DNA from: Nocardioides panaciterrulae
GTDB lineage: Bacteria; Actinomycetota; Actinomycetes; Propionibacteriales; Nocardioidaceae
Length of the DNA: 64,000 bases
Assembly: GCF_013409645.1 (NCBI RefSeq)
Contig: NZ_JACCBG010000001.1
Location: 3,718,001 to 3,782,000 of the forward strand
Reading direction: 5' to 3'
Below the pieces are notes generated by a model, which had not been told where the DNA came from, searched no databases, and worked only from the letters and a program-made list of their open reading frames with translations. Shown here piece after piece: positions 41,041-48,956 of the stretch. How positions within the stretch are numbered: position 1 is the stretch's first letter; each line of letters begins with the position of its first letter. A program made the translations under genes and the position numbers.

Positions 41041-42345
41041 GTGAGACTCCTCCGGCACCCGCTGACCCACGCGGTCTCGCTCCTGCTCGGCTCGGCCACC
41101 CAGGACCTCGCCTTCCGGCTCGCGCAGGTCGCCTTGCCGCTGGTCGTGCTCGGCAGCACCGGCTCGGTCGCCCTGACCGGCCTGGTCGCCGGGGCGGAGG
41201 GGGTGCCGGTGCTGCTGTCGCCGTGGTGGGCCCGGCGCGCCCGGCAGTGGGTCGGCAGCGGCCGACGGCTGGCCTGCCTCGCGGTCCTCGACGCGGCCGC
41301 GCTGAGCGTGGTGCCGGCCGCCGCCCTGCTCGGTGTCGTCTCGGCCGGTGTGCTCCTCGGGGCGGGGCTGCTGCTCGGCGTCGGGGAGACCCTGGGCGGG
41401 CCCGGCCGAGCCGCGCTGCTCGCCGAGGTCGGCGACCGGCTCGGCGCCGACCGCGCGATCACGCTGCTCACCTGGCAGGACCTGCTGCGGCGGGTCGGGA
41501 TGCTGGTCGGTCCGGGGCTGGGCGCGGCCGGCGTCGCGTTGGGGTTCACCACCGCACTGCTGTGGGTCCAGGCGGCCACCGTGCTCGTCGCCGGCCTGCT
41601 GGCCTGGCCGGTGCCGGGCGGCACACCTGCCCCGGCCGGGCCCGGCTGTCCGCCGACACCGGCGATCCGGTCCGCACTCGTCGGCCGCCCCGAGGTGCTG
41701 GTCGGCTGGGTGCTGCGCGGCACCAACTCCGCGGTCTGGTTCGCCTTCACGCTCGGGCTGGCCGTCCTGGGAGCACAGCAGGGACGACCCGGGGTGCTCT
41801 ACGCCTGGGGGATGACCGGCTACGGCGCCGGATCGGTCGTCGGCACCCTGCTCGCCGTCCCGGTCGTACGACGGGGCCGGGTGCTGGCGGTGGTCTCCAC
41901 CGCATGGACGGCGGCCGGTGCGGCGTGGGTGCTGATGGGGGTGTGGCCGACCCCGTTCGGGGCCGGGCTGGCCGCCGCGGCCGCCGGGGCGTCCGTCGTC
42001 GTCGGCATCACCGCCGTCAACGCAGCGATCACCCGGACCGCCGAGGGCGCGGTACGGCGCACCCTGCTCTCCGGGCAGGCGGTCGTGGTCAGCGCGTCGA
42101 GCTCGGTCGGGATGCTGCTCGGGGGCGCGGTGCTCGGCCTGCTCGGCGTCCGGTCGACGCTGGTCGCGTCGGGACTGCTGGTCAGCGCCGTCTCGCTGGC
42201 AGCCCCGCGGCTGGCTCGACGGTCAGGGGCGCAGGGCCCGGATCCGCGCGTCGAGATCGCGCCGGTTGTCGCGGCGGACCACGGCCTCGACGACCTCGAT
42301 CCCGCCGTTGGGGTTGGCCAGGGCGTGCTCGAGCTCCGGGAGTGA
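41041..42345 (+). CDS. MFS transporter overlapping menD
   Basis: A 434-aa major facilitator-type membrane protein with about 12 hydrophobic helices (ALTGLVAGAEGVPVLLSPWW, GVGETLGGPGRAALLAEVGD). The substrate is unknown; it resembles drug-efflux-like MFS proteins. It starts with GTG at 41041. The last ~40 codons run antisense to the 3' end of menD (42223-42345), and the corresponding C-terminal residues (VEIAPVVAADHGLDDLDP) look hydrophilic and unconserved. The stop may have been lost by drift or deletion in the convergent gap. The divergent LysR gene is a likely regulator. Confidence 0.85.
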   Translation: MRLLRHPLTHAVSLLLGSATQDLAFRLAQVALPLVVLGSTGSVALTGLVAGAEGVPVLLSPWWARRARQWVGSGRRLACLAVLDAAALSVVPAAALLGVVSAGVLLGAGLLLGVGETLGGPGRAALLAEVGDRLGADRAITLLTWQDLLRRVGMLVGPGLGAAGVALGFTTALLWVQAATVLVAGLLAWPVPGGTPAPAGPGCPPTPAIRSALVGRPEVLVGWVLRGTNSAVWFAFTLGLAVLGAQQGRPGVLYAWGMTGYGAGSVVGTLLAVPVVRRGRVLAVVSTAWTAAGAAWVLMGVWPTPFGAGLAAAAAGASVVVGITAVNAAITRTAEGAVRRTLLSGQAVVVSASSSVGMLLGGAVLGLLGVRSTLVASGLLVSAVSLAAPRLARRSGAQGPDPRVEIAPVVAADHGLDDLDPAVGVGQGVLELRE

Positions 42346-43839
42346 GTCGACCCGCCAGTGCGGTGTCCGGGTGGCCGCGCACAGGCTGGCGAGGTCCACC
42401 CCGTGCGGGGTGCCGAAGAGGGTGTCGAACGGCTCGGCGTACTCCTCGGCGCCCTGCTCCAGCATGGAGAAGATCGAGCCGCCGTCGTCGTTGACGACCA
42501 CGATCGTGAGATCCGGCCGGGCCTCGCGCGGACCGAGCACCAGGCCGCCCGCGTCGTGCAGGAACGTCACGTCACCCATCAGCGCCAGCGCCCGGCTGCT
42601 CCACGGCCGGCCCAGCGCGGCCCCGATCGCGGCGGAGACCGTCCCGTCGATGCCGGCGAGACCGCGGTTGGCGATCACCTTGCGGCGGTCGCCGACGGCG
42701 TAGCGCGGCACCATCAGGTCCAGGTCGCGGATCGGGCTGGAGGCGCCGACGTGCAGCAGCCCGCCGGCCGGCAGGACCCGGCTGACCGCGCCGGCCACGT
42801 CGTACGGCGTGAGGTCGGCCTCGGCGGCGAGCAGCGCGTCCAGCCGGCGCCCCACCGACCGGTCCGCGGTCCGCCACTCCTCGAGCCAGGCGGGGTCGTC
42901 GGTCCCGTCGGCCTCGACCGGCCCCTCGACGTGGTGGTCGACCGGGAACGGCCGCCGGGCCCAGACGCCCGCCGCCGTCGTCGTGACCACCTCGACGTCG
43001 TCGCGGGCCAGCAGCCGGGTCACCGGTCGCGACAGCGTGGGGTGGCCGGCGACCACCACCCGCTGGACCCGGTCGCCGAGGTCGGTGCCGAGCAACAGGC
43101 GGTAGCAGCGCACCGCGTTGGCGCCGGTGCGGGAGCCGCTGGTCGGCTCGGCCAGCAGCGGCCAGCCCGCCCGCTCGGCCAGGATCCGCGCGGGTGGCCC
43201 GGCGTCGTCGCCGGCCACCACCACCGTGCGCGGGCCGAGGGGCAGCCGCCGGGGCGTCCCGGCCCGGCCGCCCGGCCGCGTCGCACGCGGCTGGTCAGCG
43301 CGCCGCACGTCGGCGGGGCGCCAGCGACCGTCGGGCACCAGCGGCTCGTCGAGCTGGACGTTCCAGTGCGTCGGCCCGGCCGCCGCGGCGAGCCCGGCCG
43401 CGTCAACCTGCGCCGACTCGGCGAGGTCGACGGTGGCGACCAGGGGGCCGAGGATCCCGACCTGGTCGGTGGTCTGGTTGGCCCCGGTGCCGCGCAGCCG
43501 GGCCGGCCGGTCCGCGGTGACCGCCACCAGCGGGAGGCCCGTGTGTGCGGCCTCGAGCACGGCCGGGTGCAGGTTCGCCACCGCGGTGCCGGAGGTGCAC
43601 ATCACCGCCGCCCGGGCCCCGACCCGGGTCAGCCCGAGGGCCAGGAAGCCGGCCGAGCGCTCGTCGATGCGGGTGTGCAGCCGCAGCAGCCCGGCCGCGG
43701 CCGCGTCGTACGCCGCGAACGACAGCGGGGCGTTGCGGGAGCCGGGCGCGATCACCACCTCGGTCACCCCGGCCTCGACCAGCGCCGAGACGACCGCGCG
43801 GGCCAGCTCGGTGGCGCCGCCGTTCGACTGAGGGGTCAC
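42223..43839 (-). CDS. menD: 2-succinyl-5-enolpyruvyl-6-hydroxy-3-cyclohexene-1-carboxylate synthase
   Basis: A 538-aa TPP enzyme joining isochorismate and 2-oxoglutarate. It has VVIAPGSRNAPLS, the TPP glutamate region IDERSAGFLALGL, TSGTAVANLHPAVLEA, NRGLAGIDGTVSAAIGAALG and the Mg/TPP motif GDVTFLHDAGGL...VVNDDGGSIF. Residues ~139-147 (AESAQVDA region) are encoded by a copy of repeat family B, in a part of the protein that appears shorter than usual. The GTG at 43839 overlaps menC as GTGA. The last 123 nt are antisense to the MFS gene. Confidence 0.93.
   Translation of the reverse strand: MTPQSNGGATELARAVVSALVEAGVTEVVIAPGSRNAPLSFAAYDAAAAGLLRLHTRIDERSAGFLALGLTRVGARAAVMCTSGTAVANLHPAVLEAAHTGLPLVAVTADRPARLRGTGANQTTDQVGILGPLVATVDLAESAQVDAAGLAAAAGPTHWNVQLDEPLVPDGRWRPADVRRADQPRATRPGGRAGTPRRLPLGPRTVVVAGDDAGPPARILAERAGWPLLAEPTSGSRTGANAVRCYRLLLGTDLGDRVQRVVVAGHPTLSRPVTRLLARDDVEVVTTTAAGVWARRPFPVDHHVEGPVEADGTDDPAWLEEWRTADRSVGRRLDALLAAEADLTPYDVAGAVSRVLPAGGLLHVGASSPIRDLDLMVPRYAVGDRRKVIANRGLAGIDGTVSAAIGAALGRPWSSRALALMGDVTFLHDAGGLVLGPREARPDLTIVVVNDDGGSIFSMLEQGAEEYAEPFDTLFGTPHGVDLASLCAATRTPHWRVDSLPELEHALANPNGGIEVVEAVVRRDNRRDLDARIRALRP
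43400..43423 (-). repeat. Repeat family B copy inside menD
   Basis: This 24-nt stretch is identical to the unit found three times behind cysA (7291-7376). Here it is read in frame on the minus strand as part of menD (LAESAQVDA). An exact 24-nt match between an intergenic repeat and a coding exon is very unlikely by chance. Confidence 0.85.
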
Positions 43840-44849
43840 GAGCGGTCATCCTGCCGCAGCCGGGCGCCGGCCGCGCGCACCTCGGCCAGCCGGGCCGCCC
43901 AGTGCGCCACCCGGTCCGGTGTCGCGGCCAGCCGGTCGAGCGCCGACTCGTCGACGACCGGCACGCGCACCGGCAGCGCCCCGTCCACCGGCAGCAGCGG
44001 CTCGGTGACCACGTCGGCGGTGAGCAGCTGGACCGTGGCCAGGCCGCAGGCGTAGGGCAGCTCGGGGAGTGCGGCCGCCAGCGCCACCCCGGCCGCGATC
44101 CCGACCGAGGTCTCCAGCGCGGAGGAGACGACCACGGGCAGCCCGATGTCCTCGGCGATGCGCAGGCACGCCCGGACCCCGCCCAGCGGCTGGACCTTGA
44201 GCACGGCCACGTCGGCGGCCTCGAGGTCGCGCACCCGGTAGGGGTCCGCCGCGCGCCGGATCGACTCGTCCGCGGCGATCGGCACGTCGACGGTACGGCG
44301 GACCCGGGCCAGCTCCTCGACGCTCGCGCACGGCTGCTCGACGTACTCCAGCCCGGCCGCGGCCCGGTCCAGCACCCGGATCGCGGCGACGGCCGTGTCG
44401 ACGTCCCAGCCGCCGTTGGCGTCCACCCGGATCCGCCCGGCCGGGCCGAGCGCGTCCCGGACCGCCTCGAGCCGGGCCTGGTCGTCGGCGAGCGTCTGAC
44501 CGGGCTCGGCGACCTTGACCTTGGCGGTCCGGCAGCCGCCGTCGAGGGCGATCGCGTGCGCGCGCTCGGCGTCGACGGCCGGCACGGTCACGTTGACCGG
44601 GACCCGGTCGCGCACCGGGTCGGGCCAGTCGCCCGCGGCCGCCTCCTCGGCGCACCGCAGCCACGGGGCGGCGACGGCAGCGTCGTACTCCAGGAACGGG
44701 CTCCACTCCCCCCAGCCCACCGCGCCCGACGGTCCGCGGCCCCGCAGCAGCACGCCCTCGCGGACCGTGAGGCCGCGGAAGCGGGTGCGCATCGGGATCG
44801 ACCAGACCGTGATCGGGTCGTCCCCGCCGACCGAGCTCATCGAGCTCAT
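43836..44849 (-). CDS. menC: o-Succinylbenzoate synthase
   Basis: A 337-aa enolase-superfamily enzyme that dehydrates SHCHC to o-succinylbenzoate. It has the catalytic lysine in TAKVKVAEPG, metal ligands in RVDANGGWD, YVEQPC and AADESIRR, and a second lysine in VAVLKVQPLGG. The ATG at 44849 overlaps the menE stop as ATGA. Confidence 0.94.
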   Translation of the reverse strand: MSSMSSVGGDDPITVWSIPMRTRFRGLTVREGVLLRGRGPSGAVGWGEWSPFLEYDAAVAAPWLRCAEEAAAGDWPDPVRDRVPVNVTVPAVDAERAHAIALDGGCRTAKVKVAEPGQTLADDQARLEAVRDALGPAGRIRVDANGGWDVDTAVAAIRVLDRAAAGLEYVEQPCASVEELARVRRTVDVPIAADESIRRAADPYRVRDLEAADVAVLKVQPLGGVRACLRIAEDIGLPVVVSSALETSVGIAAGVALAAALPELPYACGLATVQLLTADVVTEPLLPVDGALPVRVPVVDESALDRLAATPDRVAHWAARLAEVRAAGARLRQDDRS

Positions 44850-45898
44850 GCGAGCGCCCGCAGCCGCAGCCGGTCCGGCTTGCCGTTCTCCAGCAGCGGG
44901 ATCTCCTCCAGCACCACCAGCGAGCGCGGCGCCCACGAGCGGGGGTGCGCCCCGCCGACCCAGGAGCGCAGCTCCTCCAGCGTGGGCGCGGCGCCGGGCC
45001 CGGGCACGACGTAGGCCACCACCCGGTGCCCCCACTCCTCGTCCGGCACCCCGAGCACCTCGGCGGCCACCACCCCCGGGTGCTCGCGCAGGCGTACGGC
45101 GACCGCCGGTGTCGGCACGTTCACGCCGCCACTGACCACCACGTCGTCGACCCGCCCCAGCACGTGCAGCCGGCCGTCCTCGTCGAGCCGGCCCGCGTCG
45201 GAGGTGAGGAACCAGCCGTCCTCGAGCACCGCGGCGGTCTGCTCCGGATCGTCCTCGTAGCCGGCGAACAGTGTGGGGCCGCCGATCCGGATCCGGCCGT
45301 CGCGGCCGATCGCGAGCGCCACCCCGTCGAGCGGGTAGCCGTCGTACACGCAGCCGCCGGCGGTCTCCGAGGAGCCGTAGGTCGCCACCACCCGGACGCC
45401 CTCCTCCGCCGCCCGGGCCCGCAGCGCGGGGTCGGCCGGTCCGCCGCCGAGCAGCACGGTGTGGAAGCTGCGCAGCGCGACCACCTGCGCGGGGTCCTCG
45501 AGCATCCGGTGCAGCTGGGTCGGCACCAGCGAGACGAACAGGCCGACGCCCTCCGGGGTCGAGGAGACCAGCGCCGCGGTCGCCGCGACGAAGGAGGGGT
45601 GCTCCTCGGCGAGGGCGGGCGCGTGGCCGGCGGCCAGCGACCGGCACGCGACCTGCAGCCCGGCGACGTACGCGACCGGCAGCGTCAGCAACCAGCGCCC
45701 GCCGGCTCCGAGCCGGCGCTCGGTGGCGCGGACCGAGGCCAGCACCGCGCGACGCGGGAGCACCACCCGCTTGGGCCGGCCGGTCGAGCCCGAGGTCTCC
45801 ACGACCAGCGGCCGGGGCTCCTGCGGAGCCGCCAGCCAGTCGCCGAGCGCCGCCACGACGTCCGCGGTCGGGCCGGCGACCGGACGCAGGTAATCCAT
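44846..45898 (-). CDS. menE: o-Succinylbenzoate-CoA ligase
   Basis: A 350-aa acyl-adenylate-forming enzyme, shorter than typical ~450-aa MenE but complete. It has the phosphate loop ETSGSTGRPKRVVL, the motif ATYGSSETAGG, SDAGRLDEDGRLHVLGRVDD, and the C-terminal catalytic lysine in LENGKPDRL. The ATG at 45898 is used. It heads the menE-menC-menD operon, with overlapping starts, and is divergent from an MFS gene 37 nt away. Confidence 0.93.
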   Translation of the reverse strand: MDYLRPVAGPTADVVAALGDWLAAPQEPRPLVVETSGSTGRPKRVVLPRRAVLASVRATERRLGAGGRWLLTLPVAYVAGLQVACRSLAAGHAPALAEEHPSFVAATAALVSSTPEGVGLFVSLVPTQLHRMLEDPAQVVALRSFHTVLLGGGPADPALRARAAEEGVRVVATYGSSETAGGCVYDGYPLDGVALAIGRDGRIRIGGPTLFAGYEDDPEQTAAVLEDGWFLTSDAGRLDEDGRLHVLGRVDDVVVSGGVNVPTPAVAVRLREHPGVVAAEVLGVPDEEWGHRVVAYVVPGPGAAPTLEELRSWVGGAHPRSWAPRSLVVLEEIPLLENGKPDRLRLRALA

Positions 45899-45935
45899 GG
45901 GCGCATCCTCGCACCGGGTGGTTGAATGCCCGCCC

Positions 45936-47222
45936 GTGGCTCCCCTCTCCGAGCGCGCCGTCGGCCGCCTCCTCGACCGCGTCCTGCCGCCGAACCCGCT
46001 GGCCCGGCGGCTGTGCGGCCAGTCGGTGCTGTTCGCGGTCGGCGAGGGTGTCTTCTTCACCGGCAGCGCGGTGTTCTTCACCCAGGTGGTGGGGCTCTCC
46101 TCGGCCCAGGTCGGGCTCGGCCTGACCATCGCGGGCGTCGTGACGTTCTTCTTCGCGGTCCCGCTCGGCCGGCTCGCCGACCGGGTCGGCCCGAAGCGGA
46201 TGTGGGCGCTGGGCGCGCTCGCCGAGGCACTGCTCTACCTGGCCTGGCCGCTGATCTCGGGGTTCTGGGCGTACGCCGCGATGATGGTCGTGCTCGAGCT
46301 CGTCAGCGGCGCCGGCGGCGCCGGGCGGGGCGCCTACACCCTCGACCTGTTCTCCCGCGAGGAGCGGGTCCGGTCGCTGGCGTTCATGCGGGCCGCGCTC
46401 AACATCGGGTTCAGCCTCGGCGCGCTGCTCGCCGGCCTGGCGCTGGCCGCGAACAGCCTGTCGCTGATCCGGATGGTGCCGCTGGCCGCCGGCGCGATCC
46501 TGGCCGCGAACGCGCTGCTGATCAGCCGGCTCCCCCACGCCGGCCACGCGCAGGCGCCGGGGGCGACCACGCCGCCGAAGCAGCTGATCAACCCCGGCGC
46601 GCTGCGCAACAAAGGCTTCCTCGCCCTCAACGTGTGCGACGGGGTGCTGTCGACCAACCAGGTGCTGCTCAGCGTGGTGATCCCGCTGTGGCTGGTCCAG
46701 GAGACCGACGCGCCGCGGGTGCTGCTGGCCTGGCTGGTCGGCACCAACACGGTGATGGCGGTGCTGCTGCAGGTCGCGGCCTCCCGCGGCGCCGAGACCG
46801 TGCCGGGTGCGCTGCGGGCGGCCCGGCGCAGCGCGGCCTTCTTCGTGCTCTCCTGCCTCATCGTCATGGTCACCCACAGCACCTTGGGCTGGGTGACGAT
46901 CGCGCTGGTCTGGGTCGGCCACGTGACGGTGACCGGCGCCGAGCTCTACCAGTCCGCCGCGCACTGGGGGCTGGTCGCGGAGCTGTCCGACCCCGAGCGG
47001 CGGGGGGAGTACCAGGGGGCGGCCCGGCTCGGCGGGACCGTCGGCTCGGTGTGGGCGCCGGCGGCGTACACGTTCCTCGCGATGACCTGGGGCACGGCCG
47101 GCTGGCTGCTGATCGGCGCGGTCGTGGTGCTCGCGACCATCGGGATCCACCCCGCCACCCGAGCGGCCGAGCGGTTCCTGCGAGCCGACCACACCGCGAA
47201 CCCGGCGGGGGCGCCTGCTTGA
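45936..47222 (+). CDS. MFS transporter
   Basis: A 428-aa major facilitator protein with about 12 helices. It has the motif-A-like loop GRLADRVGPKRMW and the segment LSSAQVGLGLTIAGVV. The substrate is unknown. The GTG at 45936 is chosen because it follows a short TTGAAT element and gives a plausible N-terminus; a start at 45897 would overlap the menE start. It lies directly upstream of menA (8-nt gap), probably co-transcribed. Confidence 0.87.
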   Translation: MAPLSERAVGRLLDRVLPPNPLARRLCGQSVLFAVGEGVFFTGSAVFFTQVVGLSSAQVGLGLTIAGVVTFFFAVPLGRLADRVGPKRMWALGALAEALLYLAWPLISGFWAYAAMMVVLELVSGAGGAGRGAYTLDLFSREERVRSLAFMRAALNIGFSLGALLAGLALAANSLSLIRMVPLAAGAILAANALLISRLPHAGHAQAPGATTPPKQLINPGALRNKGFLALNVCDGVLSTNQVLLSVVIPLWLVQETDAPRVLLAWLVGTNTVMAVLLQVAASRGAETVPGALRAARRSAAFFVLSCLIVMVTHSTLGWVTIALVWVGHVTVTGAELYQSAAHWGLVAELSDPERRGEYQGAARLGGTVGSVWAPAAYTFLAMTWGTAGWLLIGAVVVLATIGIHPATRAAERFLRADHTANPAGAPA

Positions 47223-47230
47223 ATCCTCCG

Positions 47231-48121
47231 GTGGCCACACCCACCGAATGGCTCGCCGGCGCCCGCCCGCGCACGCTCCCCGCAGCTGTCTCCCCCGTCC
47301 TCGCCGGCACCGGGGTCGCGGTCTACGCCGGCGCCTGGGAGGACTGGCAGGGCGTGTGGTGGAAGGCGGCGCTCGCGCTCGTCGTCAGCCTGGCGCTGCA
47401 GGTCGCGGTCAACTACGCCAACGACTACTCCGACGGCATCCGCGGCACCGACGACGCCCGGGTGGGCCCGATGCGCCTGGTGGGCTCGGGCGCGGCGACG
47501 CCCGCGGCGGTCAAGCGGGCGGCGTTCCTCGCCTTCGGGGTCGCCGGGCTTGCCGGGCTGGTGCTCGCGGCGACCACCGCCTGGTGGCTGGTGGCGGTCG
47601 GCGTGGTCTGCATCGTCGCCGCCTGGTTCTACACCGGCGGGTCGACCCCGTACGGCTACCTCGGGCTCGGCGAGGTGATGGTCTTCGTGTTCTTCGGGCT
47701 GGTCGCGGTCGTCGGCACGACGTACGTCCAGACCGAGACCTGGGAGTGGGCGGCGCTGTACGCCGCCGTCGGCATCGGCTCGCTCGCGTGCGCGATCCTG
47801 GTCGCGAACAACCTGCGCGACGTGCCGTCGGACACCGTGGCCGGCAAGCGGACGCTCGCGGTGCGGCTGGGCGATGCCCGGACCCGCTCGTTCTACCTGC
47901 TGCTGGTCCTGGCCGCCGCGGCCTCGGTCGTCGCCGTGGCCGTGGCCACCACGTGGTGGGCGCTGCTCGGCCTGGGCTTCCTGGTCGTGGCCGGGCGCGC
48001 CACCCGCACCGTGCTGGCCGGGGCCTCCGGACCGGGCCTCATCCCGGTCCTGCAGCAGACCGGCATGGCCGAGCTGCTCTGGGCGGTGCTGGTCGCGGTC
48101 CCGTTGGCGGTCGTGGCCTGA
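47231..48121 (+). CDS. menA: 1,4-Dihydroxy-2-naphthoate polyprenyltransferase
   Basis: A 296-aa UbiA-superfamily membrane enzyme with about eight helices. The first Asp-rich motif is NYANDYSDGIRGTDD; the second is NNLRDVPSDTVAGKRTLAVRLGD. It attaches the polyprenyl chain to DHNA, giving demethylmenaquinone. Its prenyl donor is probably made by the synthase at 15418-16425. It starts with GTG at 47231. Confidence 0.95.
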   Translation: MATPTEWLAGARPRTLPAAVSPVLAGTGVAVYAGAWEDWQGVWWKAALALVVSLALQVAVNYANDYSDGIRGTDDARVGPMRLVGSGAATPAAVKRAAFLAFGVAGLAGLVLAATTAWWLVAVGVVCIVAAWFYTGGSTPYGYLGLGEVMVFVFFGLVAVVGTTYVQTETWEWAALYAAVGIGSLACAILVANNLRDVPSDTVAGKRTLAVRLGDARTRSFYLLLVLAAAASVVAVAVATTWWALLGLGFLVVAGRATRTVLAGASGPGLIPVLQQTGMAELLWAVLVAVPLAVVA

Positions 48122-48185
48122 CCGGTCCCGTGCCACGCCGGGCCGTGCCGGGCCGCTCCGCCCGGGCACGACGTAGGCTCGACCC

Positions 48186-48314
48186 ATGCTCTGGATCCTG
48201 CTGGTCGTGATCGCGGCCGTGGTGCTCTACAAGTTCCGCGTCCCGATCCTGGCGAAGGTGCTCGGCCAGCCCGAGTCCCGCATCGAGCGCCGGCTCAACC
48301 GCCGCAAGCACTGA
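48186..48314 (+). CDS. Small membrane protein of unknown function (42 aa)
   Basis: MLWILLVVIAAVVLYKFRVP is one membrane helix followed by a basic tail (IERRLNRRKH). I do not recognise a named family. It starts at ATG 48186 and follows menA by 64 nt. It may act as a small membrane subunit or adaptor; this is inference from shape only. Confidence 0.6.
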   Translation: MLWILLVVIAAVVLYKFRVPILAKVLGQPESRIERRLNRRKH

Positions 48315-48372
48315 CGCGCGCAGCAACCCCTCCGTAGGGGCGCGGTAGGTGCGCGCACCCCGGCGTCCGGTA

Positions 48373-48404
48373 AGTGCGGCGACCCGTCAGTGCGGCGCCC
48401 GGTC
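48373..48404. repeat. 16-bp tandem pair at the DUF4229 stop codon
   Basis: AGTGCGGCGACCCGTC (48373-48388) and AGTGCGGCGCCCGGTC (48389-48404) are adjacent 16-bp copies with two mismatches. The stop codon of the minus-strand gene at 48403 lies in the edge of the pair, again a repeat directly behind a stop. Confidence 0.65.
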
Positions 48405-48672
48405 AGCGCTGCTCGTCAGCGTCCTCGCGCGCCTTCATCTCGTCGAAGCGCGCGGTCGCGCGGTGCGCCCGCTCCTCCACGCGCACGGCGAAGGCCGCGC
48501 GCTGGCGGTTGAGCAGGAAGTACGACGCGATCCCGCTGACGATGAAGCCGACGATCACCACGCCCGTGACCGGTGCCTTGCCGGCGATCGCGAACCAGGC
48601 CGCGAACACCACCACCAGCGAGGCCAGGAACAGCGCGATGCGCATCAGGGTGTAGACGACGAACTCCTTCAC
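48403..48672 (-). CDS. DUF4229-family small membrane protein
   Basis: An 89-aa protein with two helices (YTLMRIALFLASLVVVFAAW and VTGVVIVGFIVSGIASYFLL) and a charged, Arg/Glu-rich cytoplasmic tail. The layout fits DUF4229, a family common in actinobacteria next to menaquinone and cytochrome genes. The function is unknown. It starts at 48672 and is divergent from the 66-aa gene with a 44-nt gap. Confidence 0.75.
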   Translation of the reverse strand: MKEFVVYTLMRIALFLASLVVVFAAWFAIAGKAPVTGVVIVGFIVSGIASYFLLNRQRAAFAVRVEERAHRATARFDEMKAREDADEQR

Positions 48673-48716
48673 CCCTCCAGCGTAGGCGGTGACCAGGAAC
48701 CGCCTACATTGGAGGT

Positions 48717-48917
48717 GTGCTGAAGTTCCTGCTGATCGTGATCCTGCTCGCGATCGCGGTCTACCTCCTCGTGCGGGTGATCCAGCGCCGCGGCCTCATC
48801 GGCACCGACCGCCCCCGCGACCACACGCCCCCGCGTCCGTTCGGCCCCGACGACGACGACGAGTTCCTCCGCGAGCTGGAGCGGCGCCGGCGCCACCCCG
48901 GCGACTCCGACGCCTGA
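48717..48917 (+). CDS. Small membrane protein of unknown function (66 aa)
   Basis: One N-terminal membrane helix (LKFLLIVILLAIAVYLLVRV) followed by a hydrophilic tail with an acidic patch (GPDDDDEFLRELERRRR). I do not recognise a named family. The GTG at 48717 lies about 6 nt behind a TACATT element, suggesting a leaderless or short-leader message. It is convergent with ccsB. Confidence 0.65.
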   Translation: MLKFLLIVILLAIAVYLLVRVIQRRGLIGTDRPRDHTPPRPFGPDDDDEFLRELERRRRHPGDSDA

Positions 48918-48956
48918 GCGCCCGGCACGCCAGGCAGCGCCCGGCAGCGCCCTGCG

